Shown in pieces: positions 33,718-41,443 of a DNA stretch of 64,000 nucleotides. Each line of letters opens with the position of its first letter. The first letter of the stretch is position 1. The notes under the pieces were generated by a model. It worked only from the letters and a program-made list of their open reading frames with translations. It was not told the DNA's origin and did not search any database. Source of the DNA: Rhodococcus sp. KBS0724 (GTDB taxonomy: Bacteria > Actinomycetota > Actinomycetes > Mycobacteriales > Mycobacteriaceae); assembly GCF_005938745.2 (NCBI RefSeq), contig NZ_VCBX02000003.1, positions 1 through 64,000 of the forward strand. Direction: 5' to 3'. Position numbers and translations under genes: made by a program.

Positions 33718-33733
33718 CAACTATAGGAGCATC

Positions 33734-33892
33734 AATGCGCTCGCCGAGTCGGTGAACGCTGACTACAAGAATGAACTCGTCGACGATCAACCCCGATTCC
33801 CCGCGGAGCTGTCGTTGGCCACCGCGCAATGGGTGGCGTTCTACAACCGGGAACCGGAAATTGATGTGAGGCATGATCTACCGAACCGCTGA
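33734..33892 (+). pseudogene. IS3-family OrfB 3' fragment
   Basis: Beginning at the IS110 right end, the frame gives NALAESVNADYKNEL and TAQWVAFYNRE, the C-terminal catalytic part of the IS3 integrase with its Glu. After NRE the sequence no longer matches the family, so the 3' end has been replaced or lost. Confidence 0.82.
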
Positions 33893-34124
33893 GGTGATCA
33901 CCCAGACCACACCGAAGATTGGCAGCGACAAGAACGCACCGACTGCAGTGATCGACGCCCGCGGTCAGTTTGGCGAGTGCCCGCACGGGGCCATCGCTGA
34001 TATGTGCACGCGATAGGGTGCATAGAACGAGCGAAGCCCCGAGCGCGTGCCCGGGGCTTCCTCATGTATGAGCGGGAACTCTTGTTTCCCGTATCACCGA
34101 TCAGCTTACACAAGCTTATGACAG
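33893..34124. other. Intergenic after the IS3 relic
   Basis: I see no gene here. It contains the terminator hairpin at 34033-34060 and the promoter region for the Abi-like gene. Confidence 0.5.
34033..34060. terminator. Terminator hairpin
   Basis: Arms GAAGCCCCG and CGGGGCTTC are perfect 9-bp complements, with CTC following. It shields the Abi-like gene from read-through out of the IS relic. Confidence 0.6.
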
Positions 34125-34898
34125 GTGGAAAGTGAGGGCGCGGCCAGTGACCCAAACGACGGCGGGAGAAGCCGCACGACTCATCGGCGCTGCGGGGCCG
34201 CGCCGTACCGTGAGGTCGCCGGCCATGATTTAGCTGATGCTCTGGCTCTGTACCAGTGGAACATGCAAATGGCGGCCGCGTTCCAAGAGGTTCTGGGTTT
34301 TGTGGAAGTCGGTGTTCGAAACGCTATCGACGCGGAGCTGAGGATCTGGAACCCCGGGCGTGGGAACGATGTGGCCACTGGCGAGCAGTACCCTGTCGAC
34401 TGGACCGTCAACCCGGCTCCACCTCTCCGGGGTTTGGTGAAGCGTGCAGTCGTTCAAGCGCAGGTCCACGCAGAAAGAGCGCGCGACAGTCGGCACCCAG
34501 GGCACCATCGGAAAACGGCTGCGATTACACACGACGATGTAGTGGCGCAGCTCTCCTTCAGCTTGTGGCCGAAACTTCTCCCGGATCCGCAGAAGGCGCT
34601 GTCGGGGAACCCAAACCTGTGGTCGGCCGCACTCGTTTATGCTTTTCCTCAGGCAGCCGGCAACAGTGCGAACCAAGTGCTCGCTGTACCTGCGGTCAAA
34701 TTGGTCCACGCCCGACTAATCCGATTGGTCAAGCTACGCAATCGGGTTGCGCACATGGAACCTCTCCTGGACGTCAACATCGCGGCTCGACTGACAGACT
34801 GCCTGCAAGTTCTCGGATACATGTCGCCACAGGCCCGCGACTGGTGTGCCGGTGTCAGCCGGGTCACTGCTGTTGGGAACGCCCGGCCCGAGATGTAG
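34125..34898 (+). CDS. Abi-like (AbiD/AbiF type) HEPN-domain protein
   Basis: The product is about 257 residues. ALALYQWNMQMAAAFQEVLGFVEVGVRNAIDAELR matches the start of Abi-like family proteins of actinobacteria, and RNRVAHMEPL near residue 206 is the R-N-x-x-x-H HEPN motif of a possible RNase. Family members include phage abortive-infection proteins. The start is uncertain (GTG 34125 taken). It is a stand-alone gene, consistent with single-gene abortive infection; function inferred. Confidence 0.75.
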   Translation: MESEGAASDPNDGGRSRTTHRRCGAAPYREVAGHDLADALALYQWNMQMAAAFQEVLGFVEVGVRNAIDAELRIWNPGRGNDVATGEQYPVDWTVNPAPPLRGLVKRAVVQAQVHAERARDSRHPGHHRKTAAITHDDVVAQLSFSLWPKLLPDPQKALSGNPNLWSAALVYAFPQAAGNSANQVLAVPAVKLVHARLIRLVKLRNRVAHMEPLLDVNIAARLTDCLQVLGYMSPQARDWCAGVSRVTAVGNARPEM

Positions 34899-35480
34899 CC
34901 GACATAAGAACTCCACTGCTCGTTCCTCGTTCCCCACCGTCAGAACGAACCAGGCTCCACGCATTCAACGAAACGCATGTTTCACGAGCTGTTGACAACG
35001 AAATGGTTTGTGGTGCGGCGTATTACGCCGCTAATAGATATTATGTCATTTTTTCATCGAATTATTCTCTTAAGGATCTGTGCAGCAACAGGTTTCGAAG
35101 GAAATCGCTATCTGCATGGAGAGTGGCGGCCTGCAGTTTCGACATCTCGCGTGTGCTCGTCGATGGTGGGTCGTGCTCGAAGACGGCGGACAACCTGAGA
35201 CGGTCCTTCGAGCAGAATCGATGGTGGTGCTCGGCCTTGCGTCAGGCATGCTGACGGGCGAGCGGGCGATCTCCGCGCGGCGATTTTCGGTCCCTGGCGG
35301 TATTGGTTCTGAGTGCCACGGACGGTGGAGGCAGGAGCAAGTTCTCTGCGAATCGGGGCATGGTGTTCACGCTGGGCGATTCATTCAGCTCAGAACAGTC
35401 GTGAGTGCCTGTCGAAGGGCTTAGCCTGGTAATAGACAAGATTTTTTGCACGGTCCGACTCGGTTCGGGAGGGCTGCACG
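34899..35480. other. Stretch without a supported gene
   Basis: About 580 bases. An AT-rich patch lies near 34990-35075. Open frames of up to 114 codons have no ribosome site and no recognisable content, so none is called. Confidence 0.45.
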
Positions 35481-35780
35481 ATGACGGTTTATGGCATTCG
35501 GCTCGACAGCGGCCAGCGCTTCAAATTGAAAGTTGCGGTATTCGCGGGTGTAGTCCTGACGATCGGGTTGCTGGGCGTATTCGCGAGCAGTGTGGGTGGT
35601 TTGAGCTGGGATTATGCTCACACCGCGGTAGGGCAGCCGTGGTTCCAGCGGTACAGCTTCATCGCGGGAATTATCATTGTTTCCGCGTGGATCGTGGCTG
35701 TGGGGACGGCGTTGTTCGTTTGGCTCGCGAATGCGATTGGCAAGGTCGCCACGACCAGGAGAATGGGCAACGACCGCTAG
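35481..35780 (+). CDS. Small two-helix membrane protein
   Basis: The 99-residue protein sits behind GGGAGGG. Helices lie near residues 16-36 (VAVFAGVVLTIGLLGVFA) and 60-85 (FIAGIIIVSAWIVAVGTALFVWLA) and the C-terminal tail is basic. It is followed 65 bases later by a single-helix protein gene in the same direction. Function unknown. Confidence 0.65.
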   Translation: MTVYGIRLDSGQRFKLKVAVFAGVVLTIGLLGVFASSVGGLSWDYAHTAVGQPWFQRYSFIAGIIIVSAWIVAVGTALFVWLANAIGKVATTRRMGNDR

Positions 35781-35845
35781 CTGATCCAGACTCCGATCGG
35801 GCTCGCTTGGTTTACCCTCAGCGATCGGTGCGGGACACTCAACTG

Positions 35846-36250
35846 ATGTCGGGCGACAGCGAGAGAGCTCACCTTCCACGTTCGGTGCGGTTCGTCGACG
35901 CGGCGGAACTGTACTGGGCAGATCCGCTGAAGCGCGTCGTGATGATCGTGGTCGGGGTGCTGGTGGCGTCGATCGGTGTGGCCTATCTGTGGTTCGCGTC
36001 CAACTATCATTCGCTGACGTGGCCGTTTCACACACCGGAGCGGATCAGCATGCACGGACGCGACTACCAGCGCAACCTCTTTCCCCCGCTGGACGAAGTT
36101 CCGGAACCTGATCGGCAGTCGGAGATCAACACGATGGTGCCCTTCGGCTACCCGATCATCGGATACACCGGCTACGAGACCAGCACCGTCATTTATCTGC
36201 GTTGGCGAGACGGGGAGTATTACGGCTACTCGCTGCAGGGAGGCCCCTGA
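35846..36250 (+). CDS. Single-helix membrane protein with extracytoplasmic domain (LQGGP family, copy 1)
   Basis: About 134 residues from ATG 35846. A polar N terminus and one membrane helix (MIVVGVLVASIGVAYLWFA) are followed by a ~75-residue outer domain ending in YYGYSLQGGP. The protein at 36862-37239 has the same plan and ends in PYTLQGGP, so the two are probably divergent paralogues. A small integral membrane protein precedes each of them or lies between them. Function unknown. Confidence 0.65.
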   Translation: MSGDSERAHLPRSVRFVDAAELYWADPLKRVVMIVVGVLVASIGVAYLWFASNYHSLTWPFHTPERISMHGRDYQRNLFPPLDEVPEPDRQSEINTMVPFGYPIIGYTGYETSTVIYLRWRDGEYYGYSLQGGP

Positions 36251-36272
36251 GCCGCCGACTTGTCCTCGTCCG

Positions 36273-36761
36273 TCACCGGAGCGGACGCGTTACAAGGACC
36301 ACGATCAGTGCGGCGAAGCCCACAGCGATGGCGACTGGATTCGTCATCGGCGGCAACAGCTTCCACCTATCCCAGGCACCGCTTCGTCGTGTGAACGCCA
36401 GCGCCATCCGGACAATGCTCACGATGATGGCGACACCGGCGAGGGCGGGGACCACACTGAGCACGAGGACGTGCTTCTTCGTTTCATCGAGTGTCTGAAC
36501 GCACAAAGGCTCCAGGGGAGGCACTCGGCGTGCTGCCGAATCATTCGCATTTTCTTCATCCGCCCAACGGACGCGTGTGAAGTCGGGGTCGGCGACACTC
36601 CCGCACGGGTACGCCGCATCACTGACGGGACGGACGGTGACAGCGACAGGCTCGTGGAGCGCTTGGATCGGCCCCACGATGGAGGATCCGAGCAGTACGA
36701 GCAGTGTGATCAGCAGCAGGAATTCCGTGCCGAGTGAACGCATGTCCCGCGTAGAGGTCAT
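36273..36761 (-). CDS. Three-helix membrane protein
   Basis: The 162-residue protein has helices near residues 13-33, 100-120 and 143-160, and an outer loop of ~65 residues containing two Cys (AYPCGSV and EPLCVQT). It lies convergent to the LQGGP-type gene at 35846 and downstream of the second such gene. Function unknown. Confidence 0.62.
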   Translation of the reverse strand: MTSTRDMRSLGTEFLLLITLLVLLGSSIVGPIQALHEPVAVTVRPVSDAAYPCGSVADPDFTRVRWADEENANDSAARRVPPLEPLCVQTLDETKKHVLVLSVVPALAGVAIIVSIVRMALAFTRRSGAWDRWKLLPPMTNPVAIAVGFAALIVVLVTRPLR

Positions 36762-36861
36762 GGCTGGCTATCGCGCCAGAAGCGAGTACCCATGCGGTTG
36801 TCCTTTGTCGGTGGGGTGGTGCGATCTGTGGTCGCCCGGGTGGTTCCGCGCGGAGTTGTTC

Positions 36862-37239
36862 TCAGGGCCCGCCTTGGAGCGTGTACGGGATGAAGGTGCC
36901 GTTCTCTCCCCGCGCGAGGATGGTGACGGGCTGACTAGTGGCGACGGGCTGCCCCGTCCGAACTGCGACGTACAGGTCGAGGTTCTCGTCGTCGAGGTGG
37001 TCGACTTTCGAGTAGTCGTACCCGCTCGCAGAGCATGACATGTCGGCGACGGGGTCACCGGTGCGGTTGTAGTGCCGGTGACGGTAGGTGAGACTGATCG
37101 GGAATCCGTCGGCGGGAGTGCGGTGTCGCCAGTAGTAGAGACCGCCGTAGATGGACCCCACGACGAGTATCCCGGCGATCACAAGCAAGACGAACGCCGC
37201 GACGGCGTTCGTCGGCCACAGCCGCCTCCCTTTTCGCAT
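36862..37239 (-). CDS. Single-helix membrane protein (LQGGP family, copy 2)
   Basis: The 125-residue protein has a basic start, one helix (AVAAFVLLVIAGILVVGSIY) and an outer domain with RHRHYNRTG and a final FIPYTLQGGP. It shares size, topology and C terminus with the protein at 35846-36250, on the opposite strand. Together with the three-helix gene it makes a small membrane-protein locus of unknown role. Confidence 0.65.
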   Translation of the reverse strand: MRKGRRLWPTNAVAAFVLLVIAGILVVGSIYGGLYYWRHRTPADGFPISLTYRHRHYNRTGDPVADMSCSASGYDYSKVDHLDDENLDLYVAVRTGQPVATSQPVTILARGENGTFIPYTLQGGP

Positions 37240-37334
37240 GCACGATTATGGCCAACAGTTGGTACGTCCGTCGGGACGTGACCGAGGCACTGCTCGGTGT
37301 GTTGCGCGTGGCTCGGTGCCCGGCCTCACTTTGA

Positions 37335-37600
37335 TCACTTCGAGAGGATGCTGTTCAGCGCATCGAGTAATGCACCGACTGCGGGAATTCGGGTCGAACT
37401 GGCCGCTCGCAACGAACGTGTCACGGCCGGCTCGGTGGGCAGATATCGCACGCCAGCGGTTTTTGCCCGCGCCGTCTCCGGAACTAAGGCAACAGCGAGC
37501 CCCGCTTCGACGAGGGCGAGTTGAGTCGAGTATTCCGACACCTCATATCGAATTGTCGGCTCGATTCCGGCCTCGAGTAGTGCAATGGATTGCACTACAG
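37335..37600 (-). pseudogene. LysR-type regulator, C-terminal fragment
   Basis: The visible ~86 residues (ALLEAGIEPTIRYEVSEYST, LALVEAGLAVALVPE, GVRYLP) match the end of the effector-binding domain of LysR regulators. The HTH and the first half are absent; the fragment begins inside a 22-bp palindrome. It is a remnant left by rearrangement. Confidence 0.75.
37577..37598. repeat. 22-bp palindrome at the LysR fragment breakpoint
   Basis: GTAGTGCAAT and ATTGCACTAC flank GG. It marks where the LysR homology starts and may be the scar of an excised element or an inversion joint. Confidence 0.55.
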
Positions 37601-37650
37601 CGAAATGTGTTCATGAAACACATCTGCAGCTGTATTTGAGTGCCGGGCCG

Positions 37651-38277
37651 CTACCAGAGTGAGAGCGGACGTCCTGCAACCTCGGCCGCAGCGATGCGCT
37701 CGTCGATGACGTCGTTTCCTTCGTTCTGTTCGATCCCGGTACGGATCGCGGCGGCGATGGCGCGAGTGCGACCCGCGGGGCCTCGAACGTCGGCGAGGGG
37801 GCTGGTGATGTTGCGTCGCCGAAGCTCGTATTCGCTGCGGTTGCTGCGATTGGTTCCCAACCGCATGTGTGCCGGGTTGGTGCAGCCGGCGAAGTCACAC
37901 TGGTGGCACAGCACCGCATCGTCGGTGTTGGACCAGCCCAACCTCGAGATGACACCGTATTCGAGCTGGTAGGCGAACAAATGCGCCGGCACGGTCCCAC
38001 GGCGAGACGGCCCGGGCAGGCTCGCCGCCCGGAACGAACCATGCCCGGTCGACGACACCCCGCCGATCCAGGGCCAGCACAGGTGCTGACGCCGTCGGAA
38101 GCGTTTGGATTCGAACCGGGCGACGACGGCAGGGTCGGCGAGCCAGGACTGCCACAGACGTTCGGGAATGCGTACCGGCTGGGGCTGCCCGATCAACGTC
38201 ATCTGGAACGGCGGTAGCGCGGGAGTGTTGTCGGGCATGCCGGGCAGCGGCGATGGAGCATCGTTGACGAACGTCAT
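37651..38277 (-). CDS. HNH-type endonuclease-like protein
   Basis: The 208-residue protein has the middle CWPWIGGVSSTGHGSF, AHLFAYQLEYG, VLCHQCDFAGCTNPAHMRLGTNRSN, matching HNH nucleases of the HNH_3 type, where H/N/H residues and Cys bind metal. Family members are homing-type or phage/plasmid nucleases. It is transcribed away from the Fic operon. Whether it cuts DNA in a defined place is unknown. Confidence 0.78.
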   Translation of the reverse strand: MTFVNDAPSPLPGMPDNTPALPPFQMTLIGQPQPVRIPERLWQSWLADPAVVARFESKRFRRRQHLCWPWIGGVSSTGHGSFRAASLPGPSRRGTVPAHLFAYQLEYGVISRLGWSNTDDAVLCHQCDFAGCTNPAHMRLGTNRSNRSEYELRRRNITSPLADVRGPAGRTRAIAAAIRTGIEQNEGNDVIDERIAAAEVAGRPLSLW

Positions 38278-38557
38278 CGCCTGCTCCTGACACTCGATCC
38301 GAACTGTTACCCGAGCTGACTGTAGGAGCGTGCACCGACAGAATATGCCTGACTACTGTCCGAGCGTGCGGCGGTAACAGTTCAACGAGAGACATTGCCG
38401 GTCGGCAGACTCGCCTACTCCCGCCACCCGAAATGCCCTGTTCTGACACCGCCCCACAACGGATGTTGACCATAGGAAAGTGGCAATGATCAGGTAGAAT
38501 GGACAACGGTGCGCAACGCCCGCCACCACGCTCGCCCGAGTCGACGAAGGAGCACCG

Positions 38558-38773
38558 GTGACCACTGCACGCAACGCACAGTCGCACATGACCGAAGCCC
38601 AGATCGACCGAGCCATCGCCGCCGCCACCGCCGGACACCGCATGGCCGGCATGGAACCCACCGAATACGGCATCGAAGTCGGACGCCGGCAACTACGCGG
38701 AGAAATCACCGGCGACGAAGCAGTCGCACTCGTCCTCGCCGAAAACCGCCGCCGCCGAGCTGCCCGCAGTTGA
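38558..38773 (+). CDS. VbhA-like Fic antitoxin
   Basis: The 71-residue protein starts at GTG 38558 behind AAGGAGC. Like VbhA it has AIAAATAGHRMAGMEP followed by RRQLRGEITGDEAVALVL. In VbhA the inhibitory helix carries (S/T)xxxE(G/N); here the aligned segment reads GHRMAG, so the usual inhibitory Glu seems replaced by Ala. Its TGA overlaps the TTG start of the Fic gene, so antitoxin and toxin are co-translated. Confidence 0.75.
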   Translation: MTTARNAQSHMTEAQIDRAIAAATAGHRMAGMEPTEYGIEVGRRQLRGEITGDEAVALVLAENRRRRAARS

Positions 38774-39612
38774 AAGACCCGTACGTCGACCCCGAAACAG
38801 GGGTCCTGATCAACAAACTCGGGCACACCGACCCACAAGCACTCCTCGAGGACGAAACCGAAGCGGCGTATCAGCGCATCCTGCAACTCGAATTACAGCC
38901 CATACCAGGCAATTTCGACTTCGACCACCTGAAAAAGATCCACCAATTCATCCTGCAAGACGTCTACGACTGGGCCGGCACCCTCCGCACCCGCGACACC
39001 GGCGCCGTCGGCATGAACCTCCCACACTGCCGACCCGAACACATCGAAAACCAAGCCGCATTCATCTTCCGCGGAATCGCCAAAGACAACTTCCCCCAAG
39101 GACTCCCGAAAGACCGCGCCGTCGACCGACTCGCCTACCACTGGGGCGAAACCACCGTCCTGCACCCATTCCGAGACGGCAACTCCCGCACACAACGAGT
39201 CTTCTTCGACGAACTCCTCAAATCCTCCGGCTGGACCATCGACTGGCAAAAAGTCCACGCCTCCGCAGTACAAGCAGCCCGCTACGTCGCAATGGAAGCA
39301 AACCACACACCACTCCGCGACGTCCTCGCGGTCGGCGTACACCGCAACAACACCGAACCGCCCACACTCGCCAAGACCCAAGGCGCTGTCATCCACCTCG
39401 AGGTAGCCGAGCATCACAAAGCGATGATCGAGCACCTCCGCAGCGGAAACCGGGAACCGTACAACCCCAACGAGCTCAGCGACATCGCCAACCGAGCCCG
39501 CATGAGCTTCCCCGCATCACCCACGCACCGTGCCCGCAGCGCAGCCCCCGAAGACCTCAAACCACCGCGACCGAGCCAGCCGAAACGCGAACACGACCTC
39601 GGCCGCGACTGA
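38770..39612 (+). CDS. fic: Fic-domain AMP-transferase toxin
   Basis: From TTG 38770 (TTGA overlap with the antitoxin) the product is 280 residues. The Fic core lies at residues ~50-190 with the active-site loop HPFRDGNSRTQR (132-143). The catalytic His and the Asp and Arg that bind ATP/Mg are present. The C-terminal ~60 residues are basic and Pro-rich. VbhT-type Fic toxins AMPylate DNA gyrase and topoisomerase IV. VbhT is also a substrate of a conjugative secretion system, which fits this plasmid setting; that transfer is inferred. Confidence 0.88.
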   Translation: MKDPYVDPETGVLINKLGHTDPQALLEDETEAAYQRILQLELQPIPGNFDFDHLKKIHQFILQDVYDWAGTLRTRDTGAVGMNLPHCRPEHIENQAAFIFRGIAKDNFPQGLPKDRAVDRLAYHWGETTVLHPFRDGNSRTQRVFFDELLKSSGWTIDWQKVHASAVQAARYVAMEANHTPLRDVLAVGVHRNNTEPPTLAKTQGAVIHLEVAEHHKAMIEHLRSGNREPYNPNELSDIANRARMSFPASPTHRARSAAPEDLKPPRPSQPKREHDLGRD

Positions 39613-39675
39613 CAACATCCGGACAAAAGCGGGCTGACCACAATAAATGTGGCTCACTCTCTGCTCCTGCTGGAA

Positions 39676-40029
39676 TTATTCGGCGTGATCGCTCAGCAGC
39701 CGAGCAAGAGCGCGAACCGTTTTCGGGTCAGTCATATCGCCGCCACGTGCGCAACCGATCCTGGCGCCCGACGCAGTCTCCGCAGCCTGCAACTCCCGAT
39801 ATGCCTCAACAAGCTCAGCACTGGGATTCGCCATCAGCTCCGCTTGACGCTTTTGCTCAGCCTCGCGAGCAGCGCGCATCTGGGCCGAAAACTGCTCCTC
39901 GCGCCAGATTCCGAAACGGCGACGCTTCCACGGCCCACGAACATCCGCGCCGGTCATCCACGCCGCGAACTGCTCCTTGTCCCGCTCCCACTTCCCCGGC
40001 CGAAACTCAGGACTCCAACTATCCCTCAC
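39676..40029 (-). CDS. Hypothetical helical protein
   Basis: The 117-residue protein starts at GTG 40029 with AGGGAA just upstream. It is charged and Trp-rich at the N terminus (WSPEFRPGKWERDKEQFAAW) and then mostly helical, coiled-coil-like (SAQMRAAREAEQKRQAELM). No family recognised. It faces the Fic operon convergently. Confidence 0.5.
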   Translation of the reverse strand: MRDSWSPEFRPGKWERDKEQFAAWMTGADVRGPWKRRRFGIWREEQFSAQMRAAREAEQKRQAELMANPSAELVEAYRELQAAETASGARIGCARGGDMTDPKTVRALARLLSDHAE

Positions 40030-40090
40030 CTATTCCCTATCAAGCGGCGCACTGCGGATAAGACCAAAAACAGCGGCGCCACCAACCCGC

Positions 40091-40954
40091 TCACGCGGAA
40101 TCGCGCAGAGTATTCTCGCACGCAACGAAAGCCTTAGTTATATTAAACAAAAACACGGCCTCGTCACGAGTCACCGTAGTTTCCAGGAGGCTTCCATGTC
40201 CCGCGTTCGCGTCCGTATTGCGCTTATTGTAAATTTCCAAAATGTAGTCGGCTACAGGATCCGGCAGCTTAGATGCTCTTTTGTATCCCTCAAAGAATCC
40301 ACCCAACGACTGATTTGAAACGCTGTCCGTCCCGACTGTCTCTTTCGCCAGGGCCTCCATTGCGGACGCAGTTGCCCCCAAAACCCCTGCGTAATCCTCG
40401 CGTTCGAGGCAATGTTCCGCCCGCTCAAACAGCATCCGAATATTTGGATGTGCTGACTCTTCGATCTGCTGGTCCAAGTCGGTAAATTCTAGAACCTCTA
40501 CCGATGTCGTCCCGTGTGATCGTCGAATCCGCGCACCGAAATTGAATACCTCGAAAACCTCATTTGTCGCTTGTAGATCCAAGTATCGTTGAGTCACCAT
40601 TTCTGCCGCAAACTCAGCAATCTCGGCCGCACTCATAGCTCTGATGGCAGCGCCAATTTCACCGTCGTGCCAAGCGATCTCGACTGGTTCGAAAGAACCG
40701 TAGCCGTCCCCTTCGAGGACATACAACTGGCGTCCTGTTATGTTGTTTGCAGAATTTATGACCGAATTGTAAAAAATTATTGAATGTTCTTTCGCTTCGA
40801 CGGCGCGATCATCTGCGTTCTTGATGATCTGCCGCGCAATGAACGACTTCATTTCTGTCGGAGCGATCTCCCTATCGAGGGAAGTGATCGCATTAGAGTT
40901 GAGGTAAATTCCCAGTTTCATGTGAGGATTATGCATCATCAGATCCATTCTCAT
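40091..40954 (-). CDS. Abi_C/HEPN-like protein, probable defence gene
   Basis: The product is up to 287 residues, with ATG 40921 (MKLGIYLNSNAI) a likely alternative start; no clear ribosome site. It is markedly AT-richer than its neighbours. The C-terminal 130 residues (AEHCLEREDYAGVLGATASA to FVACENTLRD, with RNTDANAGHGS) follow the abortive-infection C-terminal pattern, where R-N and a following H-G belong to a HEPN fold. An imported single-gene defence factor is the best guess. Confidence 0.65.
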   Translation of the reverse strand: MRMDLMMHNPHMKLGIYLNSNAITSLDREIAPTEMKSFIARQIIKNADDRAVEAKEHSIIFYNSVINSANNITGRQLYVLEGDGYGSFEPVEIAWHDGEIGAAIRAMSAAEIAEFAAEMVTQRYLDLQATNEVFEVFNFGARIRRSHGTTSVEVLEFTDLDQQIEESAHPNIRMLFERAEHCLEREDYAGVLGATASAMEALAKETVGTDSVSNQSLGGFFEGYKRASKLPDPVADYILEIYNKRNTDANAGHGSLLETTVTRDEAVFLFNITKAFVACENTLRDSA

Positions 40955-41001
40955 CAGCTAAGACGGTCAACCGTTTCCGTCGCCGATCCCGACCAACGAG
41001 A

Positions 41002-41080
41002 GAGCTACCGCGACACCAAGCGTGGCCGGCCTCCGTCGCTCCCGCACAATCACCCCGCCAGCCACCCGAGTGGGAGGTGC
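41002..41080 (+). repeat. Dispersed ~78-bp repeat, copy 2
   Basis: Same-orientation match of 23311-23389, about 80 percent identical. It lies immediately upstream of the conserved leader element before the ArdC-type gene. Confidence 0.65.
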
Positions 41081-41113
41081 GAACGCCTGGCCTGTTGCCG
41101 GCGGTGTGTTGGC

Positions 41114-41397
41114 GCCTGCCCGGCGGCCGGCCACCTACCGGCGTCCTCCGAATTGAGCTCCGCTGCGCTCCGCACCAGCGAAAAGCGTTGATTTGTTTGT
41201 CCTTCTGGCTTTCCGATTCTCGTCGGCGGTGACCTGCGCGCAACCCCTGGCGGCGATGCCGGCCCGAGGGCTCCGAGAAATTTTCTCAGGCCCCTACTCG
41301 CACGCTCGCAGAGAAATTTTCCCGGCCCAGGGGTGGCGCTCCGGCCCCCTCATGCCGACGCGATTCTCCTTTGCCAGCAGGGCAAAAAAATTGGCGG
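41114..41397 (+). promoter_or_regulatory. Conserved ~280-bp leader element, copy A
   Basis: This segment is repeated, largely identical, at 43780-44057. Shared blocks include CCTGCCCGGCGGCCGGCCAC, TCGTCGGCGGTGACCTGCGC and CATGCCGACGCGATTCTCC. A stem can form between CCGAGAAATTTTCTC (41273-41287) and GAGAAATTTTCCCGG (41311-41325). It ends 46 bases before the ArdC-type start. No protein is supported in it. Candidate promoter and leader acting in early transfer. Confidence 0.75.
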
Positions 41398-41443
41398 CCG
41401 CCGAGCAGGGGGACGCCACCGGATCAGCGGAGGCCGAAAAGTT

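Larger units (their letters stand above)
32371..33733 (+). mobile_element. IS110-family element (~1363 bp)
   Basis: Both junctions are defined by the interrupted IS3 integrase: GATAGCTACGAC on the left (to 32370) and AATGCGCTCGCC on the right (from 33734) join into the family's usual SYDNALAE. There are no obvious long terminal inverted repeats. A 270-base noncoding left end precedes the transposase and only 16 bases follow it, the arrangement of the IS110 subgroup. Confidence 0.85.
31300..33895 (+). mobile_element. Broken IS3-family element, interrupted by IS110
   Basis: An IS3-type OrfA (31336) and OrfB (from about 31625) are followed, after the IS110 insert, by the C-terminal OrfB piece (33734-33892). 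OrfB carries a 20-bp internal insertion and its last part is degenerate, so the element is dead. Terminal repeats could not be fixed; the right end seems lost. Confidence 0.8.

Noticed and set aside
35080..35424. 114-codon plus-strand frame in the gene-poor stretch
   Set aside because: No ribosome site, GTG start, and composition unlike a folded protein. Left as intergenic.
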